Of a DNA stretch of 64,000 bases, positions 57,900 through 64,000 are shown piece by piece. How positions within the stretch are numbered: position 1 is the first letter of the stretch; every line of letters starts with the position of its first letter. The position numbers and the translations under genes were made by a program. Origin of the DNA: an uncultured Alphaproteobacteria bacterium (GTDB taxonomy: Bacteria > Pseudomonadota > Alphaproteobacteria > Micavibrionales > Micavibrionaceae); the NCBI GenBank assembly GCA_937931645.1, contig CALHAR010000005.1, forward strand, positions 62,001 through 126,000, written 5' to 3'. A model generated the notes under the pieces. The model did not search any database, was not told the origin of the DNA, and saw only the letters and a program-made list of their open reading frames with translations.

Positions 57900-58138
57900 T
57901 TATTACCTCTTATATATGTGATTAAGAAGGTATAGATAATTCTTGTCTTGAAAACAAGATAGCAAAGTAAAGATTAAGCAGTTTTCTTGCTCGGGGTTAT
58001 TTCAGGCGTTATTTGAGATGGTGGTCTGCATTTATGAAAACAATTTAAGAGGATGGAAAAAGCAATCAAAACACCTTGTCTTAATTATGACTGATTTCAG
58101 ACTTGAGCTTGCCGTACTTTCTTATTAAGTTCTGCCCT

Positions 58139-59569
58139 ATGATAAAATTTCTTAAAATATTTGCAGTCTTTCTTGTTTTAATCGGCTTAGGGGCTTTTGC
58201 ACCCGAGGCGTATACGCAGGATAAGAAATCACAAGACCGACAAGTGCCCAATACCCGTGAGCAGGTGACCTTGTCTTATTCACCATTGGTGAAGCAGGTA
58301 TCTCCTGCTGTTGTTAATATTTATACCAAGCGTGTTGTAACACGGAATGTCAGTCCTTTTGGCGGTGATCCATTTTTTGAACAGTTCTTTGGTGGTGGCT
58401 TTCGTGGTTTAAACCGTCAACAAATTGAAAGCTCATTGGGAACAGGACTTATTGTTAGCAGCGATGGTGTGTTGGTAACCAACGCGCATGTAGTAAAAGG
58501 CGCGCAGGAAATTTCTGTTGTTTTGAATGATGGGCGGGAGTTTGATGCGCGCGTTTCTCTATCTGATGAAAAAACAGATTTGGCAGTTTTACGGGTTGAT
58601 ACCAAAGCCGATAACCTTCCCGTTGCCCGCCTTAAACCGAGTGAGAGTTTAGAGGTTGGCGATATTGTTTTAGCCATTGGTAATCCGTTTGGAGTCGGGC
58701 AGACAGTGACAAGTGGTATTATTTCTGCCCGCGCCCGTTCTTCGCTTAACATTAATGACTTTAATTTCTTTATTCAAACAGATGCGGCGATTAATCCGGG
58801 TAACTCTGGCGGGCCGCTGGTGGCTATGGATGGCGGTGTGATTGGCTTGAATACGGCAATATATTCTCGTTCTGGTGGGTCATTGGGAATTGGTTTTGCT
58901 ATACCGTCAGAAATGGTGCAAACGGTGATTGCCGCAGAAAAGTCTGGTGCAACCAATGCGGGGGCTGTTCGTCCATGGATTGGCGTGCATGGTCAGGCTG
59001 TTACACGTGATATTGCTTCCTCTTTAGGGTTGGATAAAGCCTCTGGCGTTCTGGTTTCATCCCTGCATAAGGCGAGCCCGGCACGAAAAGCGGGACTGAA
59101 AATAGGAGATGTTATTACGGCGATTAATGGACGAGATATCCATGATCCTGCGGAAATGAAATTTCGCCTTGCTACCGTTCCTCTTGGTGACAAGGCTGAC
59201 TTAGATGTGGTGAGACGCGAAAAGAAATTAACGCTTCGTATGGAGGCGATGCAACCTCCTGAGGACCCACCGCGCCGCGCTGTTACATTACAGGGTGGAC
59301 ATCCGTTGAATGGTGCGACCGTTGGAAACCTAAACCCGCGTGTCGGGGTTGAACTGGGTATTGAGAGTGACCGTGAAGGCGTAGTTGTTTTGGAAACCAG
59401 TCGTTATAACCGCCTTGTGCAGGCAGGTGATATTATTATTGCGATCAATGATGATGCTATTGAAGACATTAAAGATTTACAAAAAGAGCTGGAGCAAGCA
59501 GAAGCCAAAGGGATTTTTGGTATTGCTATCGAACGAGACGGTCAACAAAGGCGCATTGTTATTCGATAA
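58139..59569 (+). CDS. DegP/HtrA-type periplasmic serine protease
   Basis: A 476-residue Do-like protease with a signal peptide (about 1-26), a trypsin-like domain and two PDZ domains (about 270-360 and 385-470). The catalytic triad is intact: His117 in VTNAHVV, Asp147 in EKTDLAV and Ser223 in NPGNSGGPL. It should degrade or refold misfolded envelope proteins. I use the ATG at 58139; an in-frame TTG lies 12 codons upstream. No strong ribosome site precedes it. It is divergent from secY. DegP and DegQ types cannot be told apart here. Confidence 0.92.
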   Translation: MIKFLKIFAVFLVLIGLGAFAPEAYTQDKKSQDRQVPNTREQVTLSYSPLVKQVSPAVVNIYTKRVVTRNVSPFGGDPFFEQFFGGGFRGLNRQQIESSLGTGLIVSSDGVLVTNAHVVKGAQEISVVLNDGREFDARVSLSDEKTDLAVLRVDTKADNLPVARLKPSESLEVGDIVLAIGNPFGVGQTVTSGIISARARSSLNINDFNFFIQTDAAINPGNSGGPLVAMDGGVIGLNTAIYSRSGGSLGIGFAIPSEMVQTVIAAEKSGATNAGAVRPWIGVHGQAVTRDIASSLGLDKASGVLVSSLHKASPARKAGLKIGDVITAINGRDIHDPAEMKFRLATVPLGDKADLDVVRREKKLTLRMEAMQPPEDPPRRAVTLQGGHPLNGATVGNLNPRVGVELGIESDREGVVVLETSRYNRLVQAGDIIIAINDDAIEDIKDLQKELEQAEAKGIFGIAIERDGQQRRIVIR

Positions 59570-59608
59570 AGGCTTGGCTTTATGGTGAGGAGGCTTTAAT
59601 TTAGCTTT

Positions 59609-60910
59609 ATGACTTCAAGCCTTTTCCAAGCTGCTGATATGCAAAGCAATGCACCGCGTCCATTGGCGGATCAGTTGCGCCCCCAAACGTTAGACGAAAT
59701 TGCAGGTCAAGACCATTTGGTCGGTGAAGGCGGACAGCTTAGCCGTATGTTGGAGGCTCAGCGCCTATCGTCTTTGATATTTTGGGGGACACCAGGGTGC
59801 GGTAAAACGACTATTGCCCGCATACTAGCTGATCATACAGATTTTCACTTTGAGCAACTCTCTGCCATATTCTCTGGCGTTGGGGATTTAAAGAAAGTTT
59901 TTGAGGCCGCACGTTTACGTCGTGAGCAAGGGCAGGGAACACTCCTATTTGTTGATGAGATTCATCGCTTTAATAAATCCCAGCAAGATGCTTTTTTACC
60001 TGTCATGGAAGACGGAACAATTATTCTCATTGGTGCGACAACGGAAAATCCATCGTTTGAATTAAATGCCGCTTTGCTTTCTCGTTGCCAAGTTATGGTG
60101 TTGAAACGCCTTGATGATGAGGCGTTAGAAAAATTATTGGAGCGCGCTGAAAAAGAAATAGGGCGGGTTCTTTCTCTAACAAAAGAAGCGCGCGAAACCT
60201 TAAAAATATTGGCAGATGGTGATGGTCGCTACTTACTGACGATGGTAGAACAGCTTGTTGGTATAGGTGAAGATCTTGATGTCAAAGCGTTAAGCGAGAT
60301 ATTGCAAAAGCGTGCCCCTGTTTACGATAAAAAAGATGATAGTCATTATAATTTAATAAGCGCGCTGCATAAATCGGTTCGGGGCTCTGATGTTGATGCT
60401 GCGCTTTATTGGTTTGCGCGTATGTTAAGCGGTGGAGAGGACCCAAAGTATTTAGCGCGGCGCTTTACCCGTATGGCAGTAGAGGATATTGGTATGGCTG
60501 ATCCGCAAGCTTTGGTGCAATGTGAGAGTGCCTGGAAAACTTATGAGCGTTTGGGTTCTCCTGAAGGGGAGTTAGCCTTGGCGCAAGCGCTTATATATTT
60601 AGCAACGGCGCCAAAATCGAATGCAGGCTACATGGCTTATAAGCAGGCGATGAGCGCGGCAAAAAAAACGGGTTCTTTAACGCCGCCCGCACATATCTTG
60701 AATGCGCCCACCTCTATGATGAAGGATTTAGGCTATGGCGCTGGTTATCAATATGATCCAGATACGGTAGATGGGTTTTCAGGGCAAAATTATTTTCCTG
60801 ATGATATGACCCGTACAAACTTTTATAATCCCGTAGAACGTGGTTTTGAGCGTGAAGTAAAAAAACGTCTCGATTATTGGATGAAGCTACGTAGTCAAAA
60901 AAATCTATGA
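59609..60910 (+). CDS. rarA: Replication-associated recombination protein A (MgsA/RarA)
   Basis: A 433-residue AAA+ ATPase of the clamp-loader clade. Walker A is GTPGCGKTT (60-68) and Walker B is LLFVDEIHRFNKSQQDAFLP, with the RarA signature ENPSFELNAALLSRC. The C-terminal oligomerisation domain includes SVRGSDVDAALYWFARML and APKSNAGYMAYKQAM. It acts at stalled forks. A GGAGG lies 17 bases upstream of the ATG, further than ideal. Its stop overlaps the next start as ATGA. Confidence 0.96.
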   Translation: MTSSLFQAADMQSNAPRPLADQLRPQTLDEIAGQDHLVGEGGQLSRMLEAQRLSSLIFWGTPGCGKTTIARILADHTDFHFEQLSAIFSGVGDLKKVFEAARLRREQGQGTLLFVDEIHRFNKSQQDAFLPVMEDGTIILIGATTENPSFELNAALLSRCQVMVLKRLDDEALEKLLERAEKEIGRVLSLTKEARETLKILADGDGRYLLTMVEQLVGIGEDLDVKALSEILQKRAPVYDKKDDSHYNLISALHKSVRGSDVDAALYWFARMLSGGEDPKYLARRFTRMAVEDIGMADPQALVQCESAWKTYERLGSPEGELALAQALIYLATAPKSNAGYMAYKQAMSAAKKTGSLTPPAHILNAPTSMMKDLGYGAGYQYDPDTVDGFSGQNYFPDDMTRTNFYNPVERGFEREVKKRLDYWMKLRSQKNL

Positions 60911-61797
60911 TAAATTTTGATTTATTTGTTGGTATTGATTGGAGTGGTAGTAAAGCATTCAATACAAAATCTATCGCCGTTGCCGAAGCTCATAAAGGTA
61001 ATGCTCCACCCAAACTATTGCCCTACATTCGCTCTAGGAGTGCTGTGGCGGATTATATAGTACATCTTGCTGAAAAAAACAGACGTGTTTTTATTGGTAT
61101 TGACGCTAATTTTGGATATCAGAAAGAAATAGGCCAAAAGCATTTTGGTCAAAATTATACATATCAAGACCATTGGAAAATAGTTGATCAATATTCTAGC
61201 GAGAATGAAAATTTTTATGCTTCTGGTTTTTGGGATCATAAAAAATTTAAAAATAATTTTTGGCAATATGGTAAAAAACCAAACTGGTTTGATGCAGAAA
61301 AATTAAGGCGTGTTACAGAAACGCAATGCATCATAGATGGTTATGGTTATCCTGAAAGCCCGTTTAAAATTTGCTATACTAAGCAAGTGGGGAAGGGCGG
61401 CCTTGCAGCGCAACGTATGGCGTACTACTTAAAAGAAAAATTGAAGGATAAAATTGCAATTTGGCCATTTGAGCATGGTGATAATGCTAGTGTTGTTATG
61501 ACAGAGATTTACCCTAGGCAGTTTTTGATGCGATCGGGCCATGGCACAACCAAGGTAACAGATATTACAGATCTGAATAAGGCTCTGTCTTACTTTCATT
61601 CAAAACCAATGATATTGGTATCTGATGTAAGTGATCATGATACAGATGCTCTGATTTCTGCTGCAGGATTGCGTTATTTGTGTGGTTGGGATAAGACAGT
61701 TCCTGAAAACCTATCAAATCCGGTTGCTTTAAACGAAAAGGCAAGGTCTTGTGAGGGGTGGATATTTGGCGTAGGGGATAAAGTACAATGTATATAG
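60907..61797 (+). CDS. RNase H-like (DUF429-like) protein of unknown function
   Basis: A 296-residue protein I recognise only at fold level. VGIDWSGS (Asp11), FIGIDANFGY (Asp66), EIYPRQFL and DHDTDALISAAGLRY fit the acidic pattern of DUF429-type RNase-H/RuvC-like proteins. No signal peptide is present. The ATGA overlap with rarA implies translational coupling, and the crcB start overlaps its end by ten bases. It may be a nuclease, but this is an inference from fold and neighbours. Confidence 0.6.
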   Translation: MINFDLFVGIDWSGSKAFNTKSIAVAEAHKGNAPPKLLPYIRSRSAVADYIVHLAEKNRRVFIGIDANFGYQKEIGQKHFGQNYTYQDHWKIVDQYSSENENFYASGFWDHKKFKNNFWQYGKKPNWFDAEKLRRVTETQCIIDGYGYPESPFKICYTKQVGKGGLAAQRMAYYLKEKLKDKIAIWPFEHGDNASVVMTEIYPRQFLMRSGHGTTKVTDITDLNKALSYFHSKPMILVSDVSDHDTDALISAAGLRYLCGWDKTVPENLSNPVALNEKARSCEGWIFGVGDKVQCI

Positions 61798-62168
61798 TTT
61801 TAGCAATAGCGGCAGGTGGAGCAATCGGGGCGGTTTTACGGCATTTGGTTGGCTTACTGACATCTCAACTGGCGCAAACGGAGTTTCCGTGGGGAACGTT
61901 AAGTGTTAATGTTATTGGTTCATTTATTATGGGGGCGCTGGTCACGTATTTTGCGCTCATATGGACTCCTTCTCAAGAAGTGCGTGCCTTTTTAACGGTT
62001 GGTGTCCTTGGTGGATTTACAACTTTTTCAACTTTTTCGTTAGACGTCATGACACTATGGGAGCGCGGTGCGTCCATGGCAGCAATGGGGTATATTATGG
62101 CCTCTATCATGCTTTCAATATTCGCTTTGATGGCGGGTATGATGATTATTAGACAGGTAGTATTATGA
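61788..62168 (+). CDS. crcB: Fluoride exporter CrcB/Fluc
   Basis: A 126-residue four-helix fluoride channel. Family residues are GGAIGAVLRHL near the start, GTLSVNVIGSFIMG with the conserved Asn, and GVLGGFTTFSTFSLDV with the TTFS(TF) track. It works as a dual-topology dimer. Its start overlaps the upstream gene and its stop overlaps the next start (ATGA), so no separate fluoride riboswitch is expected, and none is visible. Confidence 0.95.
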   Translation: MYIVLAIAAGGAIGAVLRHLVGLLTSQLAQTEFPWGTLSVNVIGSFIMGALVTYFALIWTPSQEVRAFLTVGVLGGFTTFSTFSLDVMTLWERGASMAAMGYIMASIMLSIFALMAGMMIIRQVVL

Positions 62169-63145
62169 GTGGTGTTTATCACATAGAAGTGACTGAAGAT
62201 GAGGATAATCAACGCCTTGATCGTTTTTTACAAAAACATTTAAAGGGGACTCCTTTTGGTTTACTACAAAAATTAATGCGTAGTGGGCAGATACGCGTTG
62301 ATAGTAAGCGTGTGAAGGCAGCGACACGAATTGTAGCGGGACAAAAAGTGCGCATCCCCCCGATGCAAACGAAGACGCATCATGAGAAAGAAGGTGTTAG
62401 TGATAAAGACGCGGCCTTCATTCAATCTTTGGTGATTTATAATGATGACGATATTATCGCGATAAATAAACCTTCAGGTCTTGCGACACAAGGCGGCACA
62501 AATATCAACCGTCATGTTGACGGTATGCTTGATGCGTTGGTTGAAAAAGGAGGCGTTCGCCCGCGTCTTGTTCATCGTTTAGATAAAGATACATCGGGTG
62601 TTTTATTACTCGCTAAATCAGCCAATATGGCGCGTGAGATGGGAAAGATTTTTCAAGGGCGTAACATTCGTAAAATTTATTGGGCTTTAACCTTACCAGC
62701 CCCTGAAATGAATAATGGTGAGATACGTGCGCCTATTCATAAAGCTGGTGGTTTTGGTAACGAAAAAATGGTGGTTGATGCCGAAGAAGGTCTGCGATCA
62801 TCAACATTATTTGATGTTGTAGAACGCGCCCATAAACAGGTCGCATTTGTAGCCTTTTGGCCTAGAACTGGCCGTACGCACCAAATTCGTGTGCATGCCG
62901 CGCATATGGGTTGCCCTATTTTAGGTGATGGTAAATATGGCGGTCAGGACGCCTTTTTAGACGGTATGGATCATGTGAAGCGTGTCCACCTTCATGCCCA
63001 TTCTATCCGCTTTAAGCATCCAAAAACCAAGAAAATGATCGAAATATCTGCACCACTGGCGGACGATATAAAAGAGAGTTGGAAGTCTTTTGGTTTTGAT
63101 ATCAATTCGACCTATAATGCTTTTGACGATATAAAAGAGGTTTAA
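62165..63145 (+). CDS. RluA-family pseudouridine synthase (RluC/RluD-like)
   Basis: A 326-residue pseudouridine synthase. An N-terminal S4 domain (about 14-75, RLDRFLQKHL and MRSGQIRVDSKRVKAATRI) precedes the catalytic domain. The catalytic aspartate lies in RLVHRLDKDTSG, with later motifs WPRTGRTHQIRVHAAHMGCPILGDGKYGG. It modifies 23S rRNA; RluC and RluD cannot be told apart by eye. It begins within the crcB stop (ATGA). Confidence 0.93.
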   Translation: MSGVYHIEVTEDEDNQRLDRFLQKHLKGTPFGLLQKLMRSGQIRVDSKRVKAATRIVAGQKVRIPPMQTKTHHEKEGVSDKDAAFIQSLVIYNDDDIIAINKPSGLATQGGTNINRHVDGMLDALVEKGGVRPRLVHRLDKDTSGVLLLAKSANMAREMGKIFQGRNIRKIYWALTLPAPEMNNGEIRAPIHKAGGFGNEKMVVDAEEGLRSSTLFDVVERAHKQVAFVAFWPRTGRTHQIRVHAAHMGCPILGDGKYGGQDAFLDGMDHVKRVHLHAHSIRFKHPKTKKMIEISAPLADDIKESWKSFGFDINSTYNAFDDIKEV

Positions 63146-63148
63146 ACT

Positions 63149-63931
63149 ATGTCTGAAGAAAAGAAGCATCGCCGCCGTAAATTAATGAAATGGTTTTTCT
63201 TTCGTATCCCCATCATATTGATGATTTTTGGCGGTATTTTAATTGCTTCTTTAAAATTGGTTGAACGTTACCCTGACCCATTAAGGCAGGGTTTTGAGGA
63301 ATATTTATCAAAGGCAACAAATCGAAATGCTTTGATTGGGACGTTAGAAGAAATAAAGTTTTTTCCCAATTTTGTTATTGATGCCCGCAATATCACAATT
63401 CATAACCGTCAAAATGCGGCTGTTATTGATTTGGAAATCGAAAAAATAAATATGAAGTCACCATTTTCAAGCATGTTTTTGAATAGTAGGAAAATAAATA
63501 ACCTCGTTCTTGAAAACCTACACGCCAATGCAGGTATGTTTGGCCCTAAAGAAATGAAAATTTCATCCGCCAGCATTGTTGATAAAAAAGGCCCTGATCA
63601 ATACGGGTCATTTTTGTTTGCAGAAGGGGAACATGGCGGTAAAACAGCTTACTTTGAAGCCGAATTAAAGGTAGGAACATATAGCTATTCTGTTCCTTCA
63701 AACGTTCCTTTCTCCTTACAAATCGGTGAATATGCTTTAAATGCAACATTGAATAAAAATTTTACAAATGTCACTTTAGATAATGTTGTTTTTTCTAAGG
63801 GGGATCAGTCTTCAGAAGCTAAAAAATATATTTTTGTTGAAGACAAGAAATACCAACAAGATAACCCTTTAGTCTGCCTTTGGGTTGAAGAAAATTTAAA
63901 AAATTGTGATAAATATTTGTCTGTAGAATAA
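63149..63931 (+). CDS. Membrane-anchored AsmA-like hypothetical protein
   Basis: A 260-residue protein with one N-terminal helix (about 14-36) after a basic start, and a mainly beta periplasmic part. The pattern LEEIKFFPNFVIDARNITIHN and INMKSPFSSMFLNSRKINNLVLENLHANAG resembles the start of AsmA/TamB-like bridge proteins. Function is unknown. AAGAGG precedes the ATG, three bases after the RluA-family gene. Confidence 0.55.
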   Translation: MSEEKKHRRRKLMKWFFFRIPIILMIFGGILIASLKLVERYPDPLRQGFEEYLSKATNRNALIGTLEEIKFFPNFVIDARNITIHNRQNAAVIDLEIEKINMKSPFSSMFLNSRKINNLVLENLHANAGMFGPKEMKISSASIVDKKGPDQYGSFLFAEGEHGGKTAYFEAELKVGTYSYSVPSNVPFSLQIGEYALNATLNKNFTNVTLDNVVFSKGDQSSEAKKYIFVEDKKYQQDNPLVCLWVEENLKNCDKYLSVE

Positions 63932-63965
63932 AAGATAAAGAATAAAAAAGTAGAGAATTAAAATT

Positions 63966-64000
63966 ATGATGAAGCGTTTTTATAAATTAGTATCGTCTAG
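63966..64000 (+). CDS. Start of a probable ATP12 family F1-ATPase chaperone (partial)
   Basis: Eleven codons run to the window edge, beginning MMKRFYKLVSS. Alphaproteobacterial ATP12 proteins begin MKRFYK and usually lie shortly downstream of an RluA-family pseudouridine synthase, as here. The identification rests on this short N-terminus and gene order. ATP12 assists F1 alpha-subunit assembly. Confidence 0.5.
   Translation, partial: MMKRFYKLVSS

Overview
The window is an A+T-rich chromosomal segment of an aerobic alphaproteobacterium. Family-level signs are the cox cluster order (ctaC-ctaD ... ctaB-CoxF-like-ctaG-ctaE-DUF983-SURF1), a giant NAD-glutamate dehydrogenase, an IalB-family protein, an SDHAF4/DUF1674 small protein, the ffs-dnaX-ybaB order, secY-adk-rpsM-rpsK-rpoA-rplQ, and the start of a probable ATP12 chaperone. 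I cannot place the genus. Nearly all of the window is housekeeping DNA. I see no prophage, insertion sequence, CRISPR array, tRNA or rRNA.

Layout. 1-9030: the tail of an SDR-type gene, a soluble triple-PAS histidine kinase, a three-gene periplasmic thiol-redox operon (CxxC thioredoxin, DsbD/ScsB-type reductase, redoxin), an aminotransferase, an IalB-family protein and an M23 peptidase. 9027-17578: cytochrome aa3 oxidase subunits I-III and assembly factors on the minus strand, interrupted by ilvA and an SDR gene. 17717-25279: MAPEG protein, rsmE, ubiA, the 1622-residue glutamate dehydrogenase and a DoxX-like protein. 25291-29734: an AMIN-domain lipoprotein and a System II cytochrome c maturation operon (resB-ccsA-thioredoxin). 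29819-32299: an M42-type peptidase, a retropepsin-like protease and RimK.

32436-36919: SRP RNA, dnaX, ybaB, a putative manganese transporter and exonuclease III. 36923-43264: a lone SASA-type esterase with FN3 and LamG-like regions, a DUF1223 protein, an orphan solute-binding protein, typA and marC. 43277-52751: SDHAF4, chorismate mutase, rsmB, rpe, a heparinase-like protein, an unknown membrane protein with a possible LexA operator upstream, radA, cvpA, purF and an SDR. 52758-57899: a VOC protein and the alpha-operon end of the ribosomal protein cluster with secY and adk. 58139-64000: an HtrA protease, rarA coupled to an RNase-H-like protein, crcB, an RluA-family synthase, an AsmA-like protein and the first codons of a probable ATP12 gene.

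Genes are tightly packed. Many same-strand neighbours overlap by ATGA, and several convergent pairs overlap or nearly touch at their stops (166-169, 9027-9030, 19801-19841, 36919/36923, 47561/47565). The respiratory theme is strong: oxidase subunits, heme and copper insertion factors, ubiquinone prenylation, cytochrome c ligation with its thiol-reducing supply, and succinate dehydrogenase assembly all fall in this one segment. Two small genes missed by simple ORF calling (CoxF-like at 12373-12495, SDHAF4 at 43277-43444) and the SRP RNA were recovered by reading the gaps.

The best leads for something unusual are System II cytochrome c maturation in an alphaproteobacterium, structured RNA in the rpsM leader and between rpoA and rplQ, a terminator-like hairpin just ahead of ilvA in a mixed ilvA/cox transcript, the GTTC-N7-GTTC element at 48116-48130, and the coupling of rarA to a predicted nuclease-fold protein. 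I found no clear wholly new multi-gene system.
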